Shown here in pieces: positions 26,379 through 34,838 of a stretch of 35,943 nt of DNA (position 1 is the stretch's first letter; each line of letters starts with the position of its first letter). The notes below the pieces were generated by a model. That model ran no database searches and was not told the DNA's origin. It was given only the letters and a program-made list of their open reading frames with translations. The stretch is taken from assembly GCA_017561765.1 (NCBI GenBank), contig JAFZBM010000030.1:1-35943 (forward strand), read 5' to 3'. The position numbers and the translations under genes are program-made. The DNA is from Bacteroidales bacterium (lineage in GTDB: Bacteria; Bacteroidota; Bacteroidia; Bacteroidales; UBA932).

Positions 26379-28280
26379 CTATTCAATTAATGAGCCCCAC
26401 TCGTCTGTTTTGGCATCAAGATCGCGTTTGCATTCAAGATACTCGCGCGTGAGCTCCATTATATCATCTTGCGGGCCCGGGGCGGAAAGGACTTTCTCTA
26501 TTCCGGCCATACGGGACTCCAGTTTTTCAATTTCGCACTCAAGATAAGAAATTCTGTTCTTTTTCTTGCGGTCCTGGCGGTTTTTTTCTTTCATTTCCTC
26601 CCTGAGCGCGTTAGCTGCGGGCTTTTCCACTTTGGCGGCCGGGGCGTTGCGCTCCAACTCGCTGAGGTTCTCCAGTTTGCGGCGGGCCAGGAAATCGCTC
26701 ACGCTTCCCAGGTGCTCGATGACCCTTCCGTCGCGGAACTCATAAAGCTTGTCCACCAGGCCGTCAAGGAAATCCCTGTCATGACTAACAACAATGAGCG
26801 TGCCATCATAGGAAGACAAGGCTTGCTTGAGAATGTCTTTCGACTTGATATCCATATGGTTGGTGGGCTCGTCAAGGGCCAGCAGGTTGTGGTTCTGGAG
26901 CATAAGCCGGGCCATTCCGAGCCTGGCCCTCTCGCCGCCGGACAGGACGGCGACGCGCTTGTCTATATCCTCTCCGCGGAAGAGGAACTGCGCCAGAATA
27001 TCGCGCAGGCGGGTGCGGATATCGCCCACTGCAATACGGTCCAGAGTGCTGAACACAGTTTCGTTCTTGTCAAGTATATCTTCCTGATTCTGCGCATAAT
27101 AGCCAAGATCGACATTGTATCCGAGACGGGATTCTCCGCCCAAAGGCTCAAGTTCTCCGGCAATTATGCGCATAAGGGTTGTCTTACCCTCGCCGTTCCG
27201 TCCCACCAGGGCAACCTTCTCGCCGCGTTTTATCTCGATATCCGCATTCCGGAATACAGTCTTCTGCGGATAACCGGCCACCAGGCCCGTGGCCTTGTAC
27301 ACTACGTCACCGGAACGGGGCGCCGGGGGGAACTTGACGGTCAGCCGCACCTTGTCGGTTTCATCAATCTGCACACGCTCAAGTTTTTCGAGAGCCTTGA
27401 TCCGCGACTGGACCTGGTTCGACTTGGTGGGCTTATAGCGGAATGCCTGAATGAATTCCTCCGTCTTCTGAATCATACGCTGCTGGTTCTCGTATGCCGC
27501 AGTCTGCTGCGAGAGCCGTTCGGCACGGAGTTCCAGATACTTGGTATACGGCACTTTATAGTCGTGGATATGGCCGAGCATGATTTCCACGGTACGGTTG
27601 GTCACGTTGTCGAGGAACTTGCGGTCGTGGCTCACAAGAAGCAGCCCTCCCCTCCTGGCCTTCAGATAGTCTTCAAGCCACTCGATTGATTCTATGTCGA
27701 GGTGGTTGGTGGGTTCATCCAGCATCAGAAGATCGGGCTGTCGAAGCAGAATCTTTGCGAGCTCTATACGCATGTTCCAGCCCTGGCTGAATGTATCGGT
27801 CATGCGGTCCAGTTCATCATCCTTGAACCCCAGCCCCTTGAGTGTCTTGCGTGCCTGCACCTCCGGAGGCACGCTGTGCGACACATCGAGCCTGTCGTTC
27901 AGATCGGACAGCCGCTCTATGATTGCCGCGTATTCTTCCGACTCGTAATCGGTCCTCCCGGCAAGTTCTGCGGCAAGGGCGTCAATTTCCGTCTGGAGAC
28001 CGGATGTTTCGCTGAATACCGTCATGGTTTCATCCATCACGCTCAAGCCCTTATGATGCTCCATTATCTGCGGCAGATAACCGATGGTAACTGCCGGAGG
28101 ACGGTCTATATGTCCGGAAGTGGGGCTCTGCGTACCCATGATAAGTTTCATGAGCGTAGTTTTGCCCGCACCGTTTTTGCCTACAAGGCCCACCTTGTCG
28201 GAACTGCTGATGTGGAAGTTCACCTTGTCAAGCAACGTGAATCCTCCCCATGCCACCGTAACGTTATCTACCGATATCAT
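26379..28280 (-). CDS. ABC-F family ATPase (YdiF/YheS-like)
   Basis: This 633-aa protein has two ABC domains. The first Walker A is GKNGAGKT (34-41), with a divergent signature FSQGWNMR; the second contains GRNGEGKT and a canonical LSGGERARL. Both are followed by LDEPTNH Walker B motifs. The C-terminal 110 residues are charged and coiled (KEKNRQDRKKKNRISYLE). The family acts on ribosomes. It is the second ABC-F in the window and is clearly not a copy of the one at 20596-22308: linker and tail differ. It overlaps tatC by 17 bp. Confidence 0.9.
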   Translation of the reverse strand: MISVDNVTVAWGGFTLLDKVNFHISSSDKVGLVGKNGAGKTTLMKLIMGTQSPTSGHIDRPPAVTIGYLPQIMEHHKGLSVMDETMTVFSETSGLQTEIDALAAELAGRTDYESEEYAAIIERLSDLNDRLDVSHSVPPEVQARKTLKGLGFKDDELDRMTDTFSQGWNMRIELAKILLRQPDLLMLDEPTNHLDIESIEWLEDYLKARRGGLLLVSHDRKFLDNVTNRTVEIMLGHIHDYKVPYTKYLELRAERLSQQTAAYENQQRMIQKTEEFIQAFRYKPTKSNQVQSRIKALEKLERVQIDETDKVRLTVKFPPAPRSGDVVYKATGLVAGYPQKTVFRNADIEIKRGEKVALVGRNGEGKTTLMRIIAGELEPLGGESRLGYNVDLGYYAQNQEDILDKNETVFSTLDRIAVGDIRTRLRDILAQFLFRGEDIDKRVAVLSGGERARLGMARLMLQNHNLLALDEPTNHMDIKSKDILKQALSSYDGTLIVVSHDRDFLDGLVDKLYEFRDGRVIEHLGSVSDFLARRKLENLSELERNAPAAKVEKPAANALREEMKEKNRQDRKKKNRISYLECEIEKLESRMAGIEKVLSAPGPQDDIMELTREYLECKRDLDAKTDEWGSLIE

Positions 28281-29013
28281 TGGCCTTCGGACACATCAGG
28301 ATTGACACTTCATACAGAAGATAGAGAGGAGCGGCGACCACCATCATCGACAAAGGATCTGCAGGAGTAACTATAGCGGCAAGGACAAGTACCGCAACTA
28401 CGGCGTAGCGGCGGCCTTTGCGCAACATGGCCCGGTCAAGCAGGCCTATATGGGACAGGGCCCAGATTACCGTAGGAAACTCAAACGCGACGCCGACGAG
28501 CAGTACCGTGGATGTAAACATCGACATATATGAGCCGATGGTTATGCTGTTCTCAATCTGCGAACTGACGGTATAATTCAGGAAGAACTGCACGCATGCG
28601 GGAAGGACGAGGAAATAGCCTGTGGCAACCCCCAGATAAAAGAAGCCGGTGGCCATGAGGAAAGCGCCGCCTATTGCCTTACGTTCGTTTTTGTACAAAG
28701 CAGGGACGACAAAGCGCCAGAGTTCCCAGATAAAATAAGGGAAACCGACAATAAGGGCCGCCCCGAACGCCGCCTGGAGATGGACGAAAAACTGTGCCGC
28801 CATCTCCACGTTGATCATCCTGAGGTCAAAAGTCCATCCGAGAAGCCGGTAAATTACAAAGTCCGGAGATGCGGGCAGCAATATCAGCCAGAAAAGGGCC
28901 TTCTTGAAAATGAAACCCAGAACGGCAAGCAGACACAAAGCCAGAATTGAGCGGAACAAATTTCCCCTCAATTCTTCGAGATGATCCCAGAAGGACATCT
29001 CTGTGTCTCTCAT
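28264..29013 (-). CDS. tatC: Sec-independent protein translocase TatC
   Basis: TatC, 249 aa, is the twin-arginine signal receptor of the Tat pathway in the inner membrane. It opens with the conserved MSFWDHLEELRGNLFRS, has six hydrophobic helices, and contains FPYFIWELWRFVVPALY and the late VLAAIVTPADP motif. It overlaps tatA by 4 bp (ATGA) and the ABC-F gene by 17 bp. Confidence 0.96.
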   Translation of the reverse strand: MRDTEMSFWDHLEELRGNLFRSILALCLLAVLGFIFKKALFWLILLPASPDFVIYRLLGWTFDLRMINVEMAAQFFVHLQAAFGAALIVGFPYFIWELWRFVVPALYKNERKAIGGAFLMATGFFYLGVATGYFLVLPACVQFFLNYTVSSQIENSITIGSYMSMFTSTVLLVGVAFEFPTVIWALSHIGLLDRAMLRKGRRYAVVAVLVLAAIVTPADPLSMMVVAAPLYLLYEVSILMCPKANDIGR

Positions 29014-29204
29014 TTTTCAGGCTCTTTCTGGTCCTCGCCAATCTGGTCTTCAACTTCTTTCATCCCCTCTTTAAAGCTCTTCACGCCTTTGCCTACGCCT
29101 TTCATGAGCTCGGGAATCTTCTTTCCGCCGAAGAGGAGAACAATCACCAACGCGATGATGACTATCTGCCAGGGGCCGATTATGCCGAGTGGATATACTA
29201 TCAT
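29010..29204 (-). CDS. tatA: Sec-independent protein translocase TatA
   Basis: This 64-aa protein has one N-terminal membrane helix (WQIVIIALVIVLLFGG), the conserved FGGKKIPEL hinge, and a charged amphipathic helix. It forms the Tat pore. It follows valS by 10 bp and precedes tatC with an ATGA overlap; no separate tatB is present, as is usual outside proteobacteria. Confidence 0.95.
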   Translation of the reverse strand: MIVYPLGIIGPWQIVIIALVIVLLFGGKKIPELMKGVGKGVKSFKEGMKEVEDQIGEDQKEPEK

Positions 29205-29214
29205 ATTCTTTCTT

Positions 29215-31848
29215 TTATAGTGAATTAAGTGATGCTTCGAGCGCCTCTATGCGGGAGAGTGCATCGGCCTCTTTCTTGCGTTCAGTATCAATCACGGACT
29301 GAGGGGCATGGGCGACGAATCCGGCATTGGAAAGCTTGGCGCGGACGCCGGCGAGGAATTTCCGCTGATGCTCAAGGTCGGCGAGAATGCGGGCCCTCTC
29401 CTGCCCTGTGTCGACAAGGCCTTCAAGAGGCACGCTGCACTTGACAGTGCCCACGATGAAACTTTGCGCAGCGCCTTCGACGGTATCCGTGAATGCCGAG
29501 ATATTGGCCGCCTTGCCTATGATGGGCAGGAATTCCCTGGAGAATGCTCCTTCAATGCAAAGCTTCAGCGCATCCTTGGGAGCAATCTGTTTCTGGGCCC
29601 TGATGCCGCGCACGCCGGTAATTATCTGGCGGGCCTGGTCGAAACCGGCAAGGAAATCCTCGTCGAACGGCCCGGCTACGGGAGTGCGTTCATACATAAT
29701 GGTTTCACCCGCATGGCGTTCTGCCATGGCATGCCAGATCTCTTCGGTGATAAACGGCATGACGGGATGTATGAGTTTCAGTAGTTTGTCGAAGAAACCA
29801 ACCGTAGCATCATAAGTGTACCCGTCCACAGCCTCGCCGTAAGCCGGCTTGACAAGCTCCAGATACCAACTGCAGTAATCGTCCCAGAAAAGCTTGTAGA
29901 TGGCCATCAGGGCATCGTTGATGCGGAACTTGCGATAGTGGTCTTCCACCTGAAGGATGGTGCGGGACAGCAGGTTGTCGAACCACTTGACAGCCACGCG
30001 GGAAGATTCGTTCTGGCGCCCGTTCTCATCAACCCTCCAGCCGTTGACCAGCCTCCAGGAATTCCATATTTTGCCACAGAAGTTACGCCCCTGCTCAACC
30101 TGCGATTCATCATAAAGTATATCGTTGCCGGCCGAAGAGCAGAGCAGCATTCCGAGACGGACCGAGTCCGCGCCGTACTTGGCAATGAGTTCAAGGGGAT
30201 CAGGACTGTTGCCCAGGGTCTTGCTCATCTTGCGTCCAAGTTTGTCGCGTACGATTCCGGTAAAATAGACGTTGCGGAAAGGCACGTCGCCCATGAATTC
30301 GCCGCCGGCCATCACCATCCTGGCAACCCAGAAGAAAATGATGTCCGGACCTGTCACAAGGTCGCTTGTCGGATAATAGTAGCGGAGATCCCTGTTTGGT
30401 TTATGCTCCGGATGTCCGGGACGCGCTGCATCGAACACGCTGATGGGCCACAGCCAGCTGCTGAACCAAGTGTCCAGCACATCCTCGTCCTGCTGCAGAT
30501 CGGCCTGGGTGATGCCCGGACAGGCAGCACGGGCCGCCTTCAGGGCCTTTTCAACGGTCTCTTCAACGACGACGCTGCCGTCGGGCAGATACCAGGCGGG
30601 AATACGCTGGCCCCACCAAAGCTGACGGGAAATGCACCAGTCGTGTGCGTTCTCCATCCAGTGGCGGTAAACATTGCGGTACTTATCCGGGATAAGCTTG
30701 ATGTTTCCTGACTCTACGGCCTCGAGCGCCGACTTTGCCAGTTCTTCCAGTTTGAGGAACCACTGTTTGCTCAACTTGGGTTCTATGACGGCATCGGTAC
30801 GCTCGCTGTAGCCGACAGGAGAAATGTATTCCTCAATCTTGACCAGGTTGCCGGCCTCTTCAAGCATCTTGACTATGTTCTTGCGGGCTTCGAAGCGGTC
30901 CTGTCCGATCAGAATCCGGGCATTTTCATTAAGGCGCCCGTCATCATCCAGTATCTCGAGAATCGGCAGGTCGTGGCGCTGGCCAATCTCATAGTCATGG
31001 GCGTCATGTGCCGGGGTGACTTTAAGGCAGCCAGTACCGAAATCCATTTCCACATAATCATCTTCAATGACAGGTATCTCCCTGTTAATAAGAGGGATAA
31101 GCACTTTCTTGCCGCGCAGGTGATGATAGCGCTCATCGGCCGGATTGACGCATATCGCGGCATCAGCCATTATGGTTTCCGGACGGGTGGTAGCAATGAC
31201 AAGGAAATCCTTGGTGGGATTGCCGTTGCCGTCGGAGATGAAATAACGGAGATGATAGAAATGGCTCTTCGTGTCACGGTGGATTACCTCATCGTCTGAA
31301 ATCGCTGTGTGGGCCACCGGATCCCAGTTGACCATGCGGTAACCGTGATATATCAGCCCTTTCTTGTAGAAATATACGAAAGTCGCGGTCACGGCGTCGC
31401 TCAGGGCAGGTTCCATAGTAAACTTGGTGCGGTCCCAGTCGCAGGATGCGCCAAGTTTGCGAAGCTGCTGGAGGATAATGCCGCCATGCTCTTCTTTCCA
31501 TTCCCAGGCGTATTTCAGGAACTCTTCACGGGTGAGATCTTCCTTGCGTATTCCCTGCGCGGCGAGGCGGGCCACCACCTTGCTTTCCGTGGCTATGCTC
31601 GCGTGGTCCGTGCCGGGCACCCAGCAGGCGTTCTTGCCGTCCATGCGCGCCTTGCGTATAAGCACGTCGTTGAGTGTATTGTTGAGGACGTGCCCCATAT
31701 GAAGGATGCCGGTAACGTTGGGCGGCGGAATCACAATTGTGTACGGCTCCCTGGAATCAGGCTCCGAATGAAAACATCTGTTCTTCAGCCAATAGGCATA
31801 CCACTTGTCCTCTACTTCTGCAGGATTGTATTTTGCGTTCAGTTCCAT
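29215..31848 (-). CDS. valS: Valine-tRNA ligase
   Basis: ValS, 877 aa, charges tRNA-Val. HMGH (residues 50-53, in PPPNVTGILHMGH) and KMSKT (in GRKMSKTLGN) are the class I motifs. The editing domain includes TTRPETIMADAA, and the C-terminus has the coiled-coil arm (ILADLEHQRKFLAGVRAKL). The frame is open for 153 codons upstream, but that stretch is antisense to DUF3467 and is not protein-like. The ATG at 31848 is preferred over one at 31866 because a -7 box lies at 31862-31855. It is the first gene of a seven-gene operon. Confidence 0.97.
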   Translation of the reverse strand: MELNAKYNPAEVEDKWYAYWLKNRCFHSEPDSREPYTIVIPPPNVTGILHMGHVLNNTLNDVLIRKARMDGKNACWVPGTDHASIATESKVVARLAAQGIRKEDLTREEFLKYAWEWKEEHGGIILQQLRKLGASCDWDRTKFTMEPALSDAVTATFVYFYKKGLIYHGYRMVNWDPVAHTAISDDEVIHRDTKSHFYHLRYFISDGNGNPTKDFLVIATTRPETIMADAAICVNPADERYHHLRGKKVLIPLINREIPVIEDDYVEMDFGTGCLKVTPAHDAHDYEIGQRHDLPILEILDDDGRLNENARILIGQDRFEARKNIVKMLEEAGNLVKIEEYISPVGYSERTDAVIEPKLSKQWFLKLEELAKSALEAVESGNIKLIPDKYRNVYRHWMENAHDWCISRQLWWGQRIPAWYLPDGSVVVEETVEKALKAARAACPGITQADLQQDEDVLDTWFSSWLWPISVFDAARPGHPEHKPNRDLRYYYPTSDLVTGPDIIFFWVARMVMAGGEFMGDVPFRNVYFTGIVRDKLGRKMSKTLGNSPDPLELIAKYGADSVRLGMLLCSSAGNDILYDESQVEQGRNFCGKIWNSWRLVNGWRVDENGRQNESSRVAVKWFDNLLSRTILQVEDHYRKFRINDALMAIYKLFWDDYCSWYLELVKPAYGEAVDGYTYDATVGFFDKLLKLIHPVMPFITEEIWHAMAERHAGETIMYERTPVAGPFDEDFLAGFDQARQIITGVRGIRAQKQIAPKDALKLCIEGAFSREFLPIIGKAANISAFTDTVEGAAQSFIVGTVKCSVPLEGLVDTGQERARILADLEHQRKFLAGVRAKLSNAGFVAHAPQSVIDTERKKEADALSRIEALEASLNSL

Positions 31849-31851
31849 ATC

Positions 31852-31882
31852 TTGCAAAGATAACATTTTTACACTAAATTTG
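31852..31882 (+). promoter_or_regulatory. Promoter of DUF3467-kdsC-maf-rluA
   Basis: TTG at 31852-31854, 20 bp, then TAAATTTG at 31875-31882. Its -33 element abuts the valS -7 box, so the two divergent promoters occupy the same DNA. Confidence 0.65.
31855..31862 (-). promoter_or_regulatory. -7 box of the valS operon
   Basis: On the minus strand this reads TATCTTTG, a perfect -7 element, only 6 bp from the valS ATG. The mRNA would be leaderless or nearly so. A -33 match is weak. Confidence 0.5.
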
Positions 31883-31902
31883 TCGGTGAAACTATAGAAA
31901 TT

Positions 31903-32214
31903 ATGGAAGAAAACAAGCAAATCCAGCTCGAACTCAAACCCGAGGTCGCCAAAGGCAATTATTCCAACCTCGCCATCATCAGCCACTCTCACAGTGAATT
32001 CGTAATCGACTTCGCCACAATGCTTCCCGGACTTGCCAAGCCCGAGATCAGCAACCGCATCCTGATGACTCCCGAACACGCCAAGAGGCTCCTCAACGCC
32101 CTGGCGGACAATATCGGCAAATATGAATCCCAGTTCGGTCATATAGAACTCCCCGGGTCCCCCAAGGCCACGTTCAACCTTGCCGATTTCAATCCGAATG
32201 GGACCAAATCTTGA
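31903..32214 (+). CDS. DUF3467 family protein
   Basis: This 103-aa protein belongs to DUF3467 (pfam11950): YSNLAIISHSHSEFVIDFATMLPG and RILMTPEHAKRLLNALADNIGKYE are typical. No signal peptide or membrane segment is seen. Function is unknown; members are small and widespread in bacteria. It starts about 16 bp after the predicted transcription start and overlaps kdsC by 17 bp. Confidence 0.88.
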   Translation: MEENKQIQLELKPEVAKGNYSNLAIISHSHSEFVIDFATMLPGLAKPEISNRILMTPEHAKRLLNALADNIGKYESQFGHIELPGSPKATFNLADFNPNGTKS

Positions 32215-32725
32215 CGCCGTCAAGGCCATAGTCTTCGACATTGACGGGGTTATGACTGACGGGAGCGTGCTGTGCGACCCGCAGGCCGAGCCGTTGCGTA
32301 TTTTCAACGAGAAAGACGGCCACGGGCTCCGTATGGCCGCGATGAACGGCTACATCCTGGCGGTGGTTACCGGCGGACACACGGAAGCCGTGCGCAAGCG
32401 CATGACGGCATACGGTGTCCCCTACGGGAACGTATACATGAAAGCGCGCGACAAACGTCGCATAATTATAGGAATATGTGAGCGTTTCGGACTTCGTCCT
32501 GAAGAAGTACTTTATATGGGTGACGATATCCCCGATGTACCGGCGATGCAGTATGCCGGCATCGCTGTAGCCCCTGCCGACGCCGCAGCCGAAGCCCTCG
32601 AAGCCGCCGATATCATATCGCCCGTAGGAGGGGGTAAAGGATTCGTACGCTGGACTCTGGAACTGGTTATGAAAGCCCAGGGGAAATGGGTTTTTGACGT
32701 TCAGAAATATGAAAAAATGTTCTAA
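32198..32725 (+). CDS. kdsC: KdsC-like HAD phosphatase (KDO 8-phosphate phosphatase)
   Basis: This 175-aa capless HAD enzyme probably removes phosphate from 3-deoxy-D-manno-octulosonate 8-phosphate for lipopolysaccharide synthesis. Motif I is FDIDGVMTDG (Asp14, Asp16), motif II VVTGG, and motif IV YMGDDIPDVPAM. The start is ATG 32198; the frame extends six codons upstream to a TTG, which looks unlikely. Other capless HAD phosphatases of the same family cannot be fully excluded. It overlaps both neighbours by 17 bp. Confidence 0.87.
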   Translation: MGPNLDAVKAIVFDIDGVMTDGSVLCDPQAEPLRIFNEKDGHGLRMAAMNGYILAVVTGGHTEAVRKRMTAYGVPYGNVYMKARDKRRIIIGICERFGLRPEEVLYMGDDIPDVPAMQYAGIAVAPADAAAEALEAADIISPVGGGKGFVRWTLELVMKAQGKWVFDVQKYEKMF

Positions 32726-33287
32726 ACGCATCATACTGGGCAGCGGTTCGCCCCGCAGACGCGAACTTCTTGCCGGACTGGATGTCGAGTTTACGGTTGA
32801 TACCGGCAACTATTTCGAGGAATCCGTCCCGGCCGACGCCAGGCCCGATGATGTGCCCTTGCTGATGGCGGAAGGCAAATCCCACGGTTTCCACCGGCCG
32901 CTCGAACCCGATGAACTGCTCATCACCGCCGATACCGTGGTAATAGTTGACGGTCGCGTACTCGGCAAGCCGCACAGCCGCAGCGAAGCGATTGATATGC
33001 TGCGCGAACTTTCCGGGCGGGAGCACGAAGTAGTGTCGGCCGTAACGTTCCGGACTGCCGGACGCGAACGCAGCATAAAAGATTCCACCATTGTGTTCGT
33101 CTCTCCCCTGTCGGATGAAGAAATTGCTTACTACGTAGATACTTATCGTCCCTTCGACAAGGCCGGCGGTTACGGGATCCAGGAATGGCTGGGCTACGCC
33201 GCAATCGGCCGCATAGAAGGTTCGTTTTACAATGTGATGGGATTCCCCGTGCACCGAGTCTGGGAACTTCTGCAGGATTTCGCCTGA
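32709..33287 (+). CDS. maf: Maf-family nucleotide pyrophosphatase
   Basis: This 192-aa protein hydrolyses non-canonical or pyrimidine nucleoside triphosphates to monophosphates. The start shows the Maf motif ILGSGSPRRRELL, then TADTVVIVDGRVLGKP and FDKAGGYGIQEW, and it ends IEGSFYNVMGFPV. The YhdE (dTTP/UTP) subtype is likely. ATG 32709 gives a start close to the motif; a TTG five codons upstream is less likely. The stop overlaps the next ATG as TGATG. Confidence 0.93.
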   Translation: MKKCSKRIILGSGSPRRRELLAGLDVEFTVDTGNYFEESVPADARPDDVPLLMAEGKSHGFHRPLEPDELLITADTVVIVDGRVLGKPHSRSEAIDMLRELSGREHEVVSAVTFRTAGRERSIKDSTIVFVSPLSDEEIAYYVDTYRPFDKAGGYGIQEWLGYAAIGRIEGSFYNVMGFPVHRVWELLQDFA

Positions 33288-34558
33288 TGACTCCCCCGTC
33301 ACGCTTTACCTATCCCTTCCGCTACGTGCCGCACCCGCTTGTCGTGGATGCGGCGCGGGCGCTTATCAAGAGGCTCGATTCCGATCCCGCCCTGAGCGCG
33401 CCGTTCGCGGAAGGCAAGATGATGGGAGTGCTTCTGACTGACTCAGGCCCGCTGTATGCATTCAGCGGACTTGCTGGAGGGAAAGCGCTGATAGACGGCT
33501 TTGTGCCGCCGGTATACGATCTTGGCCGGAGCTGGTACAAACAACGAGAGGCGGAGATTTCCGCCATGCCTCCAGGCCCGGAGAAATCGGCAGCCTCGGC
33601 AGAATTACAAGATTGGATATTCCGTCAATACCGGGTTATGAACGCGCTGGGAGAAGAACTTAGCGTGCAGGAAATCTTTGCTTTGAGGGGCCTGGTTCCG
33701 CCCGGAGGAACAGGCGACTGCGCAGCGCCGAAACTCCTCAATTATGCCTATCGCCATAGTATGCGTCCCCTGGCCATGGGTGAATTTTGGTACGGCCGCA
33801 GCCCTGTCCGCGAAGTCCGCGAGCAAGGTAGGTTCTACCCATCATGCATGGGCAAATGCGGCCCGCTGCTCACATGGATGATGAAAGGTCTCGACGTGGA
33901 GCCAAATCCTCTCGACTCAGCAGTAACTTCTCCGCAAGAGCCCTCCGTCATCTATGAAGACGAGCATATAATTGTAGTGGACAAGCCGTCAGGGATGTTG
34001 TCCGTTCCGGGAAGGACCAGCGTTAAATCACTGCTGGAATGGCTCCGGGAACGCTACGCATGCGATGTGGAGAGTTGCCACAGGCTGGATATGGACACCT
34101 CTGGCCTAATGGTTTTTGCCAGGTCAGTAAGCGACAAGGCGGCGCTCGAAGGCCAGTTTGCAAGCCGCGAAGTCAGGAAGGCATACAGGGCAAGGCTTGA
34201 GGGCGGCCCGTGGAATCACGCACTTCGGGGAACCATAGCGCTGCCAATAATGCTGGATTACTACGACAGGCCGCGCCAGATGGTAGATTATGAGTCCGGC
34301 AAAAAGGCTGTTACGGAATACGAAGTGCTTGGGTTCATGCCCGACGGCACAGTAGATGTGCTATTCCGCCCCCTTACCGGCAGGTCGCATCAGATACGCG
34401 TTCACGCCGCCCACTTCCGGGGCCTGGGTCATCCTATAATAGGCGACAATCTTTATGGAAGCGCTTCTCAGGGCACACAATTGATGTTGAGGGCATGCGG
34501 CCTGGCCTTCCGGCACCCGGCGACCGGCGAACAAATGACGTTTGGGGAGGGGGTATAA
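33287..34558 (+). CDS. RluA-family pseudouridine synthase with N-terminal extension
   Basis: This 423-aa protein has a C-terminal RluA-type domain (about 220-423) with the catalytic motif HRLDMDTSG (Asp268) and RPLTGRSHQIRVH. The first 210 residues are an extra domain with GDCAAPKLLNYAYRHSMRPL, EFWYGRSP and FYPSCMGKCGPLL, containing C145, C187 and C191. From memory, similar long RluA paralogues exist in Bacteroides and gammaproteobacteria. The RNA target is unknown. The start ATG 33287 overlaps the maf stop by one base; a longer frame inside maf was rejected. Confidence 0.88.
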   Translation: MTPPSRFTYPFRYVPHPLVVDAARALIKRLDSDPALSAPFAEGKMMGVLLTDSGPLYAFSGLAGGKALIDGFVPPVYDLGRSWYKQREAEISAMPPGPEKSAASAELQDWIFRQYRVMNALGEELSVQEIFALRGLVPPGGTGDCAAPKLLNYAYRHSMRPLAMGEFWYGRSPVREVREQGRFYPSCMGKCGPLLTWMMKGLDVEPNPLDSAVTSPQEPSVIYEDEHIIVVDKPSGMLSVPGRTSVKSLLEWLRERYACDVESCHRLDMDTSGLMVFARSVSDKAALEGQFASREVRKAYRARLEGGPWNHALRGTIALPIMLDYYDRPRQMVDYESGKKAVTEYEVLGFMPDGTVDVLFRPLTGRSHQIRVHAAHFRGLGHPIIGDNLYGSASQGTQLMLRACGLAFRHPATGEQMTFGEGV

Positions 34559-34593
34559 AAGAAATGAGTTGGTGTCTCACGACAACAACTCAT
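34555..34593 (-). terminator. Terminator of the predicted small RNA
   Basis: Read on the minus strand: ATGAGTTG, inner GTG-AGA-CAC hairpin, CAACTCAT (8-bp outer stem 34593-34586 with 34571-34564), then TTCTTTTAT. On the plus strand no T tract follows, so it is directional. Confidence 0.6.
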
Positions 34594-34664
34594 ACTAACC
34601 ACATAATTAATAACACTAAAACTAATAACCAATAGGCTGTGAGGAGAACCCTCAATAACAACCC
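34555..34664 (-). ncRNA. Predicted small RNA of about 105 nt (unrecognised)
   Basis: A perfect promoter (34699-34669) points leftward into about 70 bases without a plausible gene, followed by a hairpin and T tail at 34593-34555. No long coding frame uses this RNA; an ORF MSCCRETPTH... begins in the hairpin and runs antisense through the rluA-like gene, which looks spurious. A small TGAGG-loop-CCTCA hairpin lies near the 5' end. The RNA ends at the 3' end of the rluA-like gene. It does not resemble 6S, tmRNA, RNase P or SRP RNA to me. Confidence 0.5.
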
Positions 34665-34668
34665 GATG

Positions 34669-34699
34669 CAAAGGTAAGACTTTTATTTTAATTACCAAA
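34669..34699 (-). promoter_or_regulatory. Strong minus-strand promoter upstream of the predicted small RNA
   Basis: On the minus strand TTTG (34699-34696), exactly 19 bp, then TACCTTTG (34676-34669). An A/T-rich run (34700-34730) sits upstream like an UP element. It is one of the best promoter matches in the window. Confidence 0.7.
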
Positions 34700-34797
34700 A
34701 TTTTTTTTGAAATTTTTTTAATATTTCTTTATCCCCCATGATTTTCAAGCATTTACGATTAAACAAATATTTCAGTATCGACCTGCTTGGTAATTAT

Positions 34798-34828
34798 TTT
34801 GCAATTTCAATATTTAGTTGTATCTTTG
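34798..34828 (+). promoter_or_regulatory. Promoter of tRNA-Cys
   Basis: TTTG at 34798-34801, exactly 19 bp, then TATCTTTG at 34821-34828, ten bases before the tRNA. Full consensus match. Confidence 0.78.
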
Positions 34829-34838
34829 CAGTCCTTAT

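Noticed and set aside
26469-27689. 406-aa plus-strand ORF antisense to the second ABC-F gene
   Set aside because: Low-complexity shadow frame within a conserved ATPase gene.
31849-32307. 153-codon upstream extension of valS
   Set aside because: It is antisense to DUF3467 and kdsC, contains a promoter region, and ValS proteins start near MELNAKYNPAEVEDKW.
34468-34698. 76-aa minus-strand ORF over the rluA-like 3' end and the predicted small RNA
   Set aside because: Most of it is antisense to the synthase, it starts upstream of the predicted transcription start, and the terminator lies inside it.
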